DNA of 64,000 nucleotides from Pedobacter sp. PLR. GTDB lineage: Bacteria > Bacteroidota > Bacteroidia > Sphingobacteriales > Sphingobacteriaceae. Positions within the stretch are counted from its first letter, which is position 1, and each line of letters opens with the position of its first letter. The notes under the pieces were generated by a model that was not told the origin of the DNA, searched no databases, and was given only the letters and a program-made list of their open reading frames with translations. Position numbers and translations under genes: made by a program. Positions 9,179 through 19,103 of this stretch are shown piece by piece. The stretch is taken from NCBI RefSeq assembly GCF_026239675.1, contig NZ_JAPIVQ010000001.1:620001-684000 (forward strand). The letters run 5' to 3'.

Positions 9179-9970
9179 TCAACTAGTAGTATAGGATTGT
9201 GATTTTACGAAACCTTGCTGCAGTTGCCAGCCACCATCTATTTTAATCGTGGTCCCTGTCATATAACTTCCCGAGGCCAGGAGATCGGCAATCATAACCG
9301 CAACCTCCTGAGGGCGACCTAACCTGCCCAATGGGATATGATCATTTACCATTTTCAGCTTTTCAGGATCCTGCCATACCGCAGCATTCATATCTGTTTC
9401 AATGGCTCCGACTGCAATTGTATTCACTTTAATCTGATGTGGGGCAAGCTCTAAAGCAACGCCTTTCATTAAGGTTTCCAAAGCAGCTTTGGTAGCGCCG
9501 TATACGCTTAAACCGACACCAGGCTGAATCGCATTGATAGAAGTAACCGTATAAATACTTCCCTCAGTTTGCCTGGAAACCATCAACTTAGCAACTGTTT
9601 GTGTTAAAAACAAGGTACCTTTAAAGTTGATGTTTGTAAAATGGTCTACATCCTCCTGAGTCGTATCTAAAAAATGTTTTTTATAAGATACACCTGCATT
9701 ATTTACCAGGAAATCAATTCCATTAAGTTTCTCCCATGCATCCCCTGCCAGCTTTATAGCCTGGTCTGCATCACTTAAATCAGCCTGTAGAATATGGCTC
9801 CGACCACCAAAGGCAGATATTTCATCAGCAACCTGCTGTGCTTCCTGTTGGTTTACACGATAATGGATCAGCACTTCCGCACCCTCCATTGCCAGCTGCA
9901 ACGCTATGGCCTTTCCTATCCCACGGGAGGAACCAGTTACTAGTGCTTTTTTACCTTGCAATCTTTTCAT
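9179..9970 (-). CDS. SDR family oxidoreductase, candidate fructuronate/mannonate dehydrogenase
   Basis: A 263-residue classical short-chain dehydrogenase. It has the TGSSRGIG nucleotide-binding motif (12-19), NNAG (90-93), the catalytic S144, Y157 and K161 (YGATK), and a C-terminal IKIDGGW typical of FabG-like enzymes. Immediately before uxuA in the transcript, it is well placed to reduce D-fructuronate to D-mannonate, a step done by UxuB in E. coli; no classical UxuB is present in the window. It could instead act on another sugar or sugar acid. The R at position 37 in HYR suggests a preference for NADP(H), but this is only an inference. Confidence 0.8.
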   Translation of the reverse strand: MKRLQGKKALVTGSSRGIGKAIALQLAMEGAEVLIHYRVNQQEAQQVADEISAFGGRSHILQADLSDADQAIKLAGDAWEKLNGIDFLVNNAGVSYKKHFLDTTQEDVDHFTNINFKGTLFLTQTVAKLMVSRQTEGSIYTVTSINAIQPGVGLSVYGATKAALETLMKGVALELAPHQIKVNTIAVGAIETDMNAAVWQDPEKLKMVNDHIPLGRLGRPQEVAVMIADLLASGSYMTGTTIKIDGGWQLQQGFVKSQSYTTS

Positions 9971-10004
9971 TTTGTTTTACTTAAATTTCCATTAATAGTA
10001 ACTA

Positions 10005-11477
10005 TTAATAACCCGGGTTCTGGTCTTTAACCGGATCTAAGGCTTTATTAAAACCTAGCTCAGAAACTGGTATCGGCCATAAATAATGTTTGGCAGCTAT
10101 CGTCTTTCCTTTTGTCGCCAATATAATTTCAGCTGCTTTGCCCGTGCGTTTAAGCTCCAGCCAGCGCTTACCTTCGTATTGAAATTCGTAGCCCCGCTCT
10201 TTGATCACCAGGTCAAGAAATGTTGCGGCATTATAATCCACCAGTTTAAAATCAACTGCAGAAGGTTGAAGCGGGTTTTTACCATATGCCCGGCGATGAA
10301 CTTTATTTAATGCTTCCATTGCTCCTGCGGTCGGTCCATTGGCGGCCCGACTGGCAGCTTCCGCATAAATCAGCAACAGGTCGGCGTAACGGTAAAACGG
10401 CATATCATTTCCATGGCCAGTTTGTGAGGTTGCCAGCGGATCAATAAACTTTTTATTCAAAATTGAATTCCCGTCAAGGCCTATATTATAGGGATACCAA
10501 AGCCCTTTTCGGAAATCATTATTGTCCCAGTTTTTATAAACTGCATTAGTCGTTTCACTATGTAAGCCATAAAAACCACCAGCTCCGCTAAATTTGGTAC
10601 CTGGATGATTTAAAAACATGACAAAGTAATTCCCCAATAAATTCTGTCTGGCAAATTTGATATAGAATATCTCTTCGGGGGTCGTAACAACCGCCGCACC
10701 AAATATCTTTTGCAGATCATCAGTAGAACTGATCGGAACTAAGGCATATTTATCATAGGCGATCACTTCATTCGCTTTATCTCGTGCTTCCGGATATCTT
10801 TCCAACTGCAGATAAACATCGGCAAGCAATGTTTTCACAGACCATTTTGTAGGTCTTCCAGATTGCGTTTGTATGGCTGGCAAATTGATTTCTGCATCAA
10901 GAAGATCTGCGATGATCTGTTTGTAAACTTCATCCGCTGTGTTTTTTTTGGCATCAACAATGGTCATATTTGCCTCCGTACGGATAGGCACACCTCCCCA
11001 GTTCCTGACCAGAAAAAAATAGTTAAAGGCTCTTAAAAACTTCGCTTCACCTACGTTGGTATTGATGTCTGCCTGACTAATAGACTTACCATTGGGTGCA
11101 TTTTTTATCACGAAGTTGGCGTTTCTGATGCTCAGGTAAAACAAATCCCACATTGAACCTACCCTGGTCACATTGGTTGAATTTAACCCCTGAAAATCAT
11201 TCAAAGACGCATAACTCCCTCGTCCTAAAGCGTAATCTACATAACAATCAACCTGGGCTATGTAACCAGGCAGCCCATTAATATCCCTGTATGGTGTGTA
11301 AATAGCATTTACAGCGGCCTGAACTTCAGACGCAGTATTGTAAAAGTTTTCTGCCGCCAAAGATTTCGGATCCTCAATGAGTTCTTTCTGGCAGGCAGAA
11401 AAAGAGATCAAAAGTATTAATCCCGATAATCTGTTTAAGCTTTTTAAAAAGCGGTATGATTTCAGTGAATTTCGCAT
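10005..11477 (-). CDS. SusD/RagB family outer-membrane glycan-binding lipoprotein
   Basis: A 490-residue surface lipoprotein with a type II signal peptide (lipobox in LISFSACQKE, Cys near residue 29). The alpha-helical SusD fold is supported by AEAKFLRAFNYFFLVRNWGGVPI, the TPR-like helices that follow, the ERGYEFQYEGKRWLELKRTG segment, and the C-terminal LWPIPVSELGFN...QNPGY signature. It caps the neighbouring SusC barrel, captures the oligosaccharide and hands it over for import. The gene lies 33 bases after susC on the same strand, and the catabolic genes follow directly, so it belongs to the uronate/rhamnose locus. Confidence 0.93.
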   Translation of the reverse strand: MRNSLKSYRFLKSLNRLSGLILLISFSACQKELIEDPKSLAAENFYNTASEVQAAVNAIYTPYRDINGLPGYIAQVDCYVDYALGRGSYASLNDFQGLNSTNVTRVGSMWDLFYLSIRNANFVIKNAPNGKSISQADINTNVGEAKFLRAFNYFFLVRNWGGVPIRTEANMTIVDAKKNTADEVYKQIIADLLDAEINLPAIQTQSGRPTKWSVKTLLADVYLQLERYPEARDKANEVIAYDKYALVPISSTDDLQKIFGAAVVTTPEEIFYIKFARQNLLGNYFVMFLNHPGTKFSGAGGFYGLHSETTNAVYKNWDNNDFRKGLWYPYNIGLDGNSILNKKFIDPLATSQTGHGNDMPFYRYADLLLIYAEAASRAANGPTAGAMEALNKVHRRAYGKNPLQPSAVDFKLVDYNAATFLDLVIKERGYEFQYEGKRWLELKRTGKAAEIILATKGKTIAAKHYLWPIPVSELGFNKALDPVKDQNPGY

Positions 11478-11510
11478 GTCTTTATAAGTTAAATGATAAC
11501 CTGTCTGTGA

Positions 11511-14495
11511 TTAAAAACCGGCACGAAGGCCAAAATTGTAAGTTTTTGAATTTGGATAACTGTAATAATCAAATCCCTGGGCTGTGGAATTTGCCCCACC
11601 CCGCGAATTATTTTCAGGATCCCATCCGGAATATTTTGTGAACGTCAATATATTCTGTGCACTTGCATATACCTGCAGACGTTTGACCCAGCCCAGTTTT
11701 AACTTTTCAACAGGCAGATTATAAGCCAGCTGAATATTTTTTAAGCGCAGATAAGCACCACTCTCTACAAAACGGTCGGATGCGGTCGCGGAAGTACTGT
11801 TACTAATGACCGGATATTTCGCATTGGTATTTGTTGGTGTCCAGTGGTTCAGATACACATCCCTTTGCATATTTAAGCCATAACCGTAGTCAATCGTATT
11901 GTTGATCGCACTGATATTGAAAATATCATTACCATGTGCGCCCTGTATGAAAAAGGTAAACTCAAAATCTTTAAAGCTCATCGTGGAGTTAAGGCCATAA
12001 GTAAAATCAGGATTGGGATTACCTATATAGGTTTTGTCCGCTGTAGATATTGCACCATCACTATTTAAATCTTTATACCTGATCTTCCCCTGTTCCGTAT
12101 AACCATCTTCTACGTAGCCATAAAAAATACCGATTGGCTGACCTTCACGAAGTATGTTGGCATAATCATTTACCGCAGACACATTAAATGCGCCACCAAG
12201 GATATCCTGACCACCATATAGTTTAACTACTTTATTGCGGTTAAAGGATATATTAGTGTTTACATCCCATGTAAATCCGCCTGTAAAGGGCTTAAATTCC
12301 AGGCTCAGTTCCAGCCCTTTGTTACTTATTTCTCCCACATTCTGGATTGTCGTCGTAAATCCTAAAGAAGAAGGCAGCTGAACCGCATTTAGTAAATTTC
12401 TTGTGTTTTTAATATAATAATCTGCGGTCAGATAAATTTTATTACTGAATATCCCGAGGTCTATACCGATGTTCTTTTGCTCCGTGGTTTCCCATTTCAA
12501 ATTTCCCGGCAAAACTGTTCCAGGTGCGTAAGTGGTATACAAAGCATCATCAAATACGGTCTTACCTGACACCAGCTGGTTCAATGTTGCATAAGGATTG
12601 ATGGCCTGACTCCCTGTATATCCCCAGCCAAGTCTCAGTTTCAGATCAGAGATAACACGTGATTCTTTTAAAAAATCCTCGTTAGAGATACGCCATGCCA
12701 GGGCAGCTGAAGGGAAGTATCCCCATTTATTACCGCTACTGTATTTCGATGATCCATCAGCACGGAAACTTACAGTTGCTAAGTACTTACTATCATAACC
12801 ATAATTTAAACGTCCCAGATAAGATAACAAGGCAGATTTAACATAAGATGACCCAGGGATACCTGGTGTATTTGCTGCACCCAGATCAAAAGTTTTACTG
12901 ATGTCGCTGATATAGCCATTACCACTTCCCGATAAGGAAGTGTTTAAAAAATCCTGGTAGGTAAAGCCCGCCAGAGCTGAAACGTTGTGTTTCTGATTAA
13001 ATATTTTATTGTAATTAATCGTATTCTCATTTAATAAACTCGTGGCCTGTGTGGCCGACACATTTGCGCTTCCGGTTGAATTAATGAATTTACGTGTAAC
13101 ATAAGCATCATTCCTGTCATCAGAATTCTCTACACCTCCTGAAATTTTAATACTCAGCTCAGGTAAAATTTTATATTGAATTGATCCGTTGGCCAGCACT
13201 TTGTTGGCTATAGTGGTATTACTTTGCTCGTTTATATAATTTAACGGATTTGCAGACAGATAAGGAAAAGTCGTTGAAATGGTCTTGTAGCTTCCATCAT
13301 CATTGAACGGACTAAGTGTTGGTGCCCCGGAGATAATGGCAGAAATCAGCGATCCGCCCCTATTGCCGCCGATGCTCGGCTGTGCTTCAGATTTAATACG
13401 TGTTAATGTGGTAGAAAGGTTAACACTGAACTTTTTACTGATTTCATGATTGATACTACCATGTACAGAATACCTGTCATAACTACTGCCTTTGATAATT
13501 CCATCCTGTCCAAAAATACTTGCCGCTATAGAGAACTGAGTTTTATCCGTTCCACCGCTTACACCGAAAGACATTGTCTTTATTGGTGCTTTTCTGAAAG
13601 AAAGATCCTGCAGGTCAAAACCCTTCCCCATACCTGCTATCTCCTCCTGTGTAAAATAAGGCTTCAGCTTATCATTTGCCGCCTGTTCATTATAAAAAGT
13701 GGCATATTCCTGTGCGTTCATCATATCCAGTTTCTTCCTGAGCGTCTGAATGCCATAGCTGGTTTCAAAACTAACCTGACTTTTGCCTGCTTTGCCTTTT
13801 TTAGTGGTAATGAGTACGACCCCGTTGGCTCCCCGAGATCCGTAAATAGCGGTCGCACTGGCATCCTTTAAGATTTCCATACTCTCAATATCCGAATTGT
13901 TGATTACCGAAGGATTACTCCCCGAGATAGGAAATCCATCTATTACGTATAAAGGTTCGTTACTGCCCTGTATAGAATTTGTACCACGTATTCTTACACT
14001 TACACCCGAACCAGGGGCACCTGTATTCTGCAGTACCTGGACTCCGGATGCCCTGCCTGATAAAGCCTGAAGTGCATTTGTTGAAGGATAAGAGTTGATG
14101 TCACGGGCTTTAACCTGCGACAAGGATCCGGTGAGGTCACTTTTCTTTTGGGTACCGTAACCGATCACAACCACCTCATCAAGTTTATTGTCTTTCGCCT
14201 GCAGCGTAACATTAATCTCTGCTCGTGCATTAACCGGTACAACAACTGAATCGTATCCTATATAGCTGAACGTTAATACCCCATTTGAAGGAACTATGAT
14301 GCTGTATTTACCCTGGTTATCAGTTCTGGTAACAGTTGAAGCACCATTTAGCTTTACAATAACACCTGGAAATCCTTGTTTTTCATCGGGAGAAGTCACC
14401 TGACCTTTAACAGAGATGTTGTTTTGAGCATACAGGTTTTGCGCTGTAAAAAAACAAAATAGTATGCCCAACAAGCACATTAATTTTGATCGCAT
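11511..14495 (-). CDS. SusC/RagA family TonB-linked outer-membrane transporter
   Basis: A 994-residue outer-membrane importer with a signal peptide (about residues 5-24). A carboxypeptidase-regulatory-like domain (VKGQVTSPDEKQGFPGVIVKLNG) precedes a plug domain with LDEVVVIGYGTQKKSDLTG and the IYGSRGANGVVLITTKKG signature. The long beta-barrel ends in NFGLRAGF with a terminal aromatic residue. There is no STN signalling domain, so it should not talk to a FecR. It imports oligosaccharides together with the SusD encoded next. The 215-base gap upstream, AT-rich with no strong hairpin, separates it from the GH78 gene. Confidence 0.93.
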   Translation of the reverse strand: MRSKLMCLLGILFCFFTAQNLYAQNNISVKGQVTSPDEKQGFPGVIVKLNGASTVTRTDNQGKYSIIVPSNGVLTFSYIGYDSVVVPVNARAEINVTLQAKDNKLDEVVVIGYGTQKKSDLTGSLSQVKARDINSYPSTNALQALSGRASGVQVLQNTGAPGSGVSVRIRGTNSIQGSNEPLYVIDGFPISGSNPSVINNSDIESMEILKDASATAIYGSRGANGVVLITTKKGKAGKSQVSFETSYGIQTLRKKLDMMNAQEYATFYNEQAANDKLKPYFTQEEIAGMGKGFDLQDLSFRKAPIKTMSFGVSGGTDKTQFSIAASIFGQDGIIKGSSYDRYSVHGSINHEISKKFSVNLSTTLTRIKSEAQPSIGGNRGGSLISAIISGAPTLSPFNDDGSYKTISTTFPYLSANPLNYINEQSNTTIANKVLANGSIQYKILPELSIKISGGVENSDDRNDAYVTRKFINSTGSANVSATQATSLLNENTINYNKIFNQKHNVSALAGFTYQDFLNTSLSGSGNGYISDISKTFDLGAANTPGIPGSSYVKSALLSYLGRLNYGYDSKYLATVSFRADGSSKYSSGNKWGYFPSAALAWRISNEDFLKESRVISDLKLRLGWGYTGSQAINPYATLNQLVSGKTVFDDALYTTYAPGTVLPGNLKWETTEQKNIGIDLGIFSNKIYLTADYYIKNTRNLLNAVQLPSSLGFTTTIQNVGEISNKGLELSLEFKPFTGGFTWDVNTNISFNRNKVVKLYGGQDILGGAFNVSAVNDYANILREGQPIGIFYGYVEDGYTEQGKIRYKDLNSDGAISTADKTYIGNPNPDFTYGLNSTMSFKDFEFTFFIQGAHGNDIFNISAINNTIDYGYGLNMQRDVYLNHWTPTNTNAKYPVISNSTSATASDRFVESGAYLRLKNIQLAYNLPVEKLKLGWVKRLQVYASAQNILTFTKYSGWDPENNSRGGANSTAQGFDYYSYPNSKTYNFGLRAGF

Positions 14496-14710
14496 AATAT
14501 ATTTGGTTAAGTAAAATTTGGCTATTTCATTTTATATTATAAAACGATGTTTTACAATACGCAAGTAAATATAGACATGATAATCACATTTCCAAATATT
14601 TTTTATTTTTTTTATCCGACTACCCTACTGATAATCAAGCAAAAAGACAACAAAAAAAATTGAGATCAGGCAAAGCGAATAAATTCTAAAAACATGGGTA
14701 GATATGGTTT

Positions 14711-17023
14711 TTACAGTGATTTTACCAGCCAGATATGCTTACCCGGGCTTACGTTAATCAGCTTCCAGAACTTCCCTTCTGGTATAGCTTTCATCACTTT
14801 ACCATTCTTAATAATTTTATCATTCCCTGTGACGCGGGGTAAATAAATTATTCCTTTAGAATTAGGGGGAAGTGTAACCTGTAATTGAAAGGTCTGCGCT
14901 TTTTTATTAAAAGAGACCTCAATCTTTCCACGTAGGGTTGAAAATTGCAGATCAGCATAATTTAGCGTTCCTGGTTGTGGTTTTATTTGCATCGTGGCAA
15001 AAGAAGGCGTAAGCGGTTCTACACCCATTAATTTCCTGACAATTATATTAGCCGGGGCGGCTCCCCAGGCATGATTCCAGTCCTGATTCTTTTTGTACTC
15101 AGTACCCCAGGCTTCTGTGGTCATGGTCGTGCCACTACGCAGCATGTTATACCAGCTTCGCTTATCAACCGAAGTTAATAGCTGTAAAGCATACTGATCC
15201 TCATTTACATCGTACAAGGCATCCAGTAAGAACTGAGCTCCATAAACACTGCAGGCCATCCCTCTGGAACGGATATGCGCGATCACAGCCGGTTTATTAT
15301 TTTCAGGTACCAGCTTAAATGCAAGTGCAAACATATTGGCATGAAGTGAACGATGTGTTGTTCCTTCCCCGTCATTTATTAAGCCCGTTTTTCGATCGAT
15401 AAAAGCAATTTTAAAAGCTGCTTTAACTTTAGCTGCCTGTGCTTTAAAAAAAGCAGCATCATTTCCCTCGTTCAGTACGGTTGCCAGTTCCTGCATACAT
15501 AAAAGTGCCTGATAATGAAATGCATTTACTACTGAATTATATTCCGTAAAGACAAACCCATCCGTTTCACCTGCTGCATCTTTATCTAAACCATATCCAC
15601 CTTTCTGCGGCCAGTCTACAATATCCTTTAGTACCGTATTATCATTAAACCTTTTAAAATGAATGGAATTGGTAAAGACGGTATCTTGTTTTCCATTCCG
15701 GGTGCTAATGAGCCCATCCGGACGGCCCAGTTTGAGCAGCAACTTAGCTTTGAGCTCCGGATAAAGATATTTTACTGTTCTGATATCTCCAGAGTAAAGA
15801 TAATCGTTCCAGGCAATCAACAGGTTTTGTAAAGACCACTCTGTTGGCCAGGTCGCATTATAAATAAGATAATACAAAGACCTTTTGGCCATATTGAATT
15901 CGGCGTCTGAAGCATAGTGAGACAATTGATTAATGAGCGCATCTGCTTCGTATGGGATCCGTTCACGGTCGCCGTCTATGTATAAACCTGTAAATGAAGT
16001 GGCTTTGATGGTATATTTTGAGAGTTCCCACACTTGATTCAATAGCGTGTCAGAAGATTTAAACCTTACGGCATCATCATCAAAAAGATAATTTACGGTA
16101 TAGCGGAATACCTGTTCAACGGCTACATCTCCTGCGGGCTTTTCAATCTCCACATAACGAAAGGGCAGTACTTCAGCAATATAATCCGGCATAAGTATGG
16201 CTTTAGCACCTGTGTTTTGCTTATTGGCAGTAAATCTAAGGTCATAACTATGCCGTCCTTGTTTAAGTGGTAAAACCAGTAAACGATAGCGGATGGTTCC
16301 CTTTGGTATCCTGTCAACCCTTCCTTCCGCATCAACAGATTCTCCAACATGTATCCTCAAAGTATCATGATCGGTTCTGGCAATAGCCAGTACATTTAAT
16401 TGTCCGAAGGCATCCTTTTCAAAATCGTAGAAGAGATTCTGATCCGCCAGTTGTTTTGTGATCAGCGGATATTGTATCGCTTTTGTAATCGGATAAAATG
16501 GAGGCTGATAATCTTTTAAAACTTTCGCTGTCCTAAACGCGCCCTTTGCGGAGAATGCACTTTCAGCACCTTTATTGTTCCAGACTTTTACCTTCCAGTA
16601 GTAAACCGCATTGGTATCGAGTTTACCTCCATTGTATAATACCCCGGTATTTTGATTCCCGGAAACCTTTTTCGAATCCCAGACATCTCCGGAATCCGTA
16701 TCGAGCTTCCGGACTGAAGAGGCTACCAGAATCTGATAAGCAATTTGATGACTATCCGCAGAAACATCGTTCATCAGCCAGGCAAAAGTGGGTTTTTGAT
16801 TAGCAATTAATGCCATTTGGTGGGAAAACCCGGAATCCTTTGCTTCCTGAAGTGAGAGATTTGTTAACAATCCATTTTTCCAAACCTTATCCGCGTGTAA
16901 AAGCAGGTCAACACGCAATTGAGAGGGTACTTTAAGCGATTGTGCACTTGCGGTCGTAATGAACATCAATAAAAGCGCGATGGAGAAAAAATATCCGGCA
17001 ATACGTAACGACAAGTGGTTCAT
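14711..17023 (-). CDS. GH78 family alpha-L-rhamnosidase-like enzyme
   Basis: A 770-residue secreted protein with a signal peptide (about residues 8-27). The N-terminal Ig/Fn3-like region (about 65-165, PTFAWLMND...AYQILVASS...YYWKVKVWN) matches the rhamnosidase N-terminal modules. The (alpha/alpha)6 catalytic domain starts near residue 330 with IDGDRERIPYEADALINQ, where E354 and neighbouring acidic residues correspond to the catalytic acids. A C-terminal beta-sandwich carries MEVEPLTPSFATMQIKPQPG-type sequence. It would remove terminal alpha-L-rhamnose from an oligosaccharide. It is the first gene of the locus and may have its own promoter. Confidence 0.85.
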   Translation of the reverse strand: MNHLSLRIAGYFFSIALLLMFITTASAQSLKVPSQLRVDLLLHADKVWKNGLLTNLSLQEAKDSGFSHQMALIANQKPTFAWLMNDVSADSHQIAYQILVASSVRKLDTDSGDVWDSKKVSGNQNTGVLYNGGKLDTNAVYYWKVKVWNNKGAESAFSAKGAFRTAKVLKDYQPPFYPITKAIQYPLITKQLADQNLFYDFEKDAFGQLNVLAIARTDHDTLRIHVGESVDAEGRVDRIPKGTIRYRLLVLPLKQGRHSYDLRFTANKQNTGAKAILMPDYIAEVLPFRYVEIEKPAGDVAVEQVFRYTVNYLFDDDAVRFKSSDTLLNQVWELSKYTIKATSFTGLYIDGDRERIPYEADALINQLSHYASDAEFNMAKRSLYYLIYNATWPTEWSLQNLLIAWNDYLYSGDIRTVKYLYPELKAKLLLKLGRPDGLISTRNGKQDTVFTNSIHFKRFNDNTVLKDIVDWPQKGGYGLDKDAAGETDGFVFTEYNSVVNAFHYQALLCMQELATVLNEGNDAAFFKAQAAKVKAAFKIAFIDRKTGLINDGEGTTHRSLHANMFALAFKLVPENNKPAVIAHIRSRGMACSVYGAQFLLDALYDVNEDQYALQLLTSVDKRSWYNMLRSGTTMTTEAWGTEYKKNQDWNHAWGAAPANIIVRKLMGVEPLTPSFATMQIKPQPGTLNYADLQFSTLRGKIEVSFNKKAQTFQLQVTLPPNSKGIIYLPRVTGNDKIIKNGKVMKAIPEGKFWKLINVSPGKHIWLVKSL

Positions 17024-17191
17024 GGGCTTAAGTTGTTTCTTCGGTTGATCTAATATAGGGAGCGATACCTCATACTACCAAGAAAAAACCTGGATTAAGT
17101 CCATAATTCTTGAATTTATCTGTAGAAAAACTATAACAAAATGATAATTTCAAGACTACCTCAACCCATAAGATATAAAAATAACAAATAC

Positions 17192-17222
17192 TAAAAAAGC
17201 CTTTAGACATCGTCTAAAGGCT
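17192..17222 (-). terminator. Rho-independent terminator after the ABC-F gene
   Basis: An 11-base-pair stem, AGCCTTTAGAC (17198-17208) with GTCTAAAGGCT (17212-17222), closes on a three-base loop. On the minus strand a run of six T follows. It lies about 100 bases beyond the ABC-F stop codon and insulates that gene from the GH78 gene. The rest of 17024-17318 shows no other gene. Confidence 0.85.
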
Positions 17223-17318
17223 CCAATAAATATATTTTTTTAATCATCTTTCCCGGTTGGGAAAGGTTTCTGTACTCATTAGCGGGTATACTTTGAGCTT
17301 ATGGAGATAGACACCTTT

Positions 17319-18953
17319 TTAGCTTTGTTCGATTTCTTTTAAGCTATCCATTTTCTTGTAGGCAAGAAACCCTTTGATATCCTCAAAATGCTCCCGGACA
17401 CGCTTATTACCAAACTCAAATACTTTTTCTGCCAGCCCATCCAGGAAATCACGATCATGGGATACCAGTATCATAGTGCCATCAAAATCTTTAAGGGCGT
17501 CCTTGATAATATCTTTGGTCTTCATGTCCAGGTGGTTGGTTGGCTCATCCAGGATCAATACATTTACTGGCTCTAACAGTAACTTGATCATGGCTAAACG
17601 GGTTTTCTCTCCTCCTGAAAGCACCTTAACTTTTTTCGTGGTATCATCACCACTGAACATAAAGGCGCCTAAAAGGTCCTTAATTTTTATAGAACCATCG
17701 CTGAGTGGAATCTGGTTAATGGTTTCGAATACCGTCATATTTTCATCAAGCAATGCAGCTTGATTTTGGGCAAAGTATCCAATCCTGGCATTGTGACCAA
17801 CTTTTAATTCACCTTCAAAATCGATCTCGCCCATGATGGCTTTGATCATGGTCGACTTACCTTCACCATTTTTACCAACAAAAGCCACTTTTTCTCCCTG
17901 TTTGATCACCATTGATGCTTTTTCGAACACCACATGATCGCCATAGGTTTTAGTAAGCTCTTCTACGATTACCGGATATTGACCCGAACGCGGCGATGGT
18001 GGGAATTTCAGGCGCAATGCTGAAGTATCCACTTCATCGATCTCAATAACTTCGAGCTTTTCGAGCATCTTCACACGCGACTGCACCGACAAGGTTTTGG
18101 AATAAACCCCTCTAAAACGATCTATAAACTCCTGGTTATCTGCGATAAAACGCTGCTGTTCCTCATAAGCTTTCAATTGGTGGATACGTCGGTCTGCACG
18201 CAACTGGAGATAATGGCTATATTTTGCTTTGTAATCGTATATTCTACCCATCGTTACCTCGATGGTACGATTGGTAATGTTATCTACAAAGGCACGGTCG
18301 TGGGAAATCACCATCACTGCTTTAGCAGAGTTGATCAGGAAATCTTCCAGCCATTGGATACTCTCGATATCCATGTGGTTGGTAGGCTCATCCAATAAGA
18401 TCAGATCTGGTTTCTTTAACAGAATTTTTGCCAGCTCAATGCGCATGCGCCATCCGCCAGAAAACTCAGAAGTTTGACGGGTAAAGTCTTTACGCTCGAA
18501 GCCTAAGCCTTTTAATACCTTTTCTACCTCTGCATCATAATTGACCTCTTCGATCGAATAAAACTTTTCACTCAGTTCAGAAACACGTTCAATCAGTTTC
18601 ATGTAGTCATCACTATCGTAATCGGTACGAATAGTAAGCTGCTCATTCAACTCATCAAGCTCTTTTTGCATCTGGTTTACCTCTTCGAAAGCTTTCATCG
18701 TTTCTTCAAAGACGGTAACCTTATCCTGGGTGAGGAAATGCTGTGGCAAATACGCTATTACCGCATCCTTTGGACCGGTTACGTTACCAGAAGTAGGTTT
18801 TGACGCATTGGCAATGATCTTTAAGATGGTCGACTTACCTGCACCATTCTTACCCATCAGGGCTATCTTATCGTTCTCGTTTATCGAAAAGGTTACATCG
18901 CTAAACAGGGTGGTTCCGCCAAATGAAACGGATATGTTATTTACATTAATCAC
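17319..18953 (-). CDS. ABC-F family ATPase
   Basis: A soluble protein with two ABC ATPase domains and no membrane segments. Walker A motifs are GKNGAGKST and GKNGEGKST, signature motifs FSGGWRMR and LSGGEKTR, and Walker B motifs LILLDEPTNH and VLILDEPTNH. A linker of charged helices lies between the domains (about residues 235-300). ABC-F proteins act on the ribosome; some give antibiotic resistance, while YbiT/EttA-like ones tune translation. No resistance role can be inferred here. The GTG at 18953 is preferred as start because the longer TTG start at 18980 falls inside a perfect -7 promoter box. It is divergent from the DUF4142 gene. Confidence 0.9.
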   Translation of the reverse strand: MINVNNISVSFGGTTLFSDVTFSINENDKIALMGKNGAGKSTILKIIANASKPTSGNVTGPKDAVIAYLPQHFLTQDKVTVFEETMKAFEEVNQMQKELDELNEQLTIRTDYDSDDYMKLIERVSELSEKFYSIEEVNYDAEVEKVLKGLGFERKDFTRQTSEFSGGWRMRIELAKILLKKPDLILLDEPTNHMDIESIQWLEDFLINSAKAVMVISHDRAFVDNITNRTIEVTMGRIYDYKAKYSHYLQLRADRRIHQLKAYEEQQRFIADNQEFIDRFRGVYSKTLSVQSRVKMLEKLEVIEIDEVDTSALRLKFPPSPRSGQYPVIVEELTKTYGDHVVFEKASMVIKQGEKVAFVGKNGEGKSTMIKAIMGEIDFEGELKVGHNARIGYFAQNQAALLDENMTVFETINQIPLSDGSIKIKDLLGAFMFSGDDTTKKVKVLSGGEKTRLAMIKLLLEPVNVLILDEPTNHLDMKTKDIIKDALKDFDGTMILVSHDRDFLDGLAEKVFEFGNKRVREHFEDIKGFLAYKKMDSLKEIEQS

Positions 18954-18977
18954 AGTATGGGAATATTGAATTATGGG

Positions 18978-18985
18978 CAAATATA
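18978..18985 (-). promoter_or_regulatory. Bacteroidota -7 box for the ABC-F gene
   Basis: On the minus strand this reads TATATTTG, a perfect match to the TAnnTTTG element. Transcription would begin around 18970, leaving a short leader before the GTG at 18953. No clear TTG element is seen at -33. Confidence 0.55.
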
Positions 18986-19048
18986 AGGGAAAGACATCGG
19001 ATTATGCTGAGAGAAATAAAAGGGCGAAATTCTGCATTTTAATTAGCT

Positions 19049-19056
19049 TATCTTTG
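19049..19056 (+). promoter_or_regulatory. Bacteroidota -7 box for the DUF4142 gene
   Basis: TATCTTTG matches TAnnTTTG exactly and lies 47 bases before the ATG at 19104. The -33 element is weak. It is divergent from the ABC-F promoter about 65 bases away. Confidence 0.5.
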
Positions 19057-19103
19057 TGGTATTAATATAGTTTTGATTCAGCATCTAACTTAATCAGGGA
19101 ACC

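Noticed and set aside
14498..14505. Plus-strand TATATTTG box upstream of the first susC as a third antisense RNA promoter
   Set aside because: No GC-rich terminator hairpin follows within about 100 bases, only AT-rich sequence, so support is too weak.
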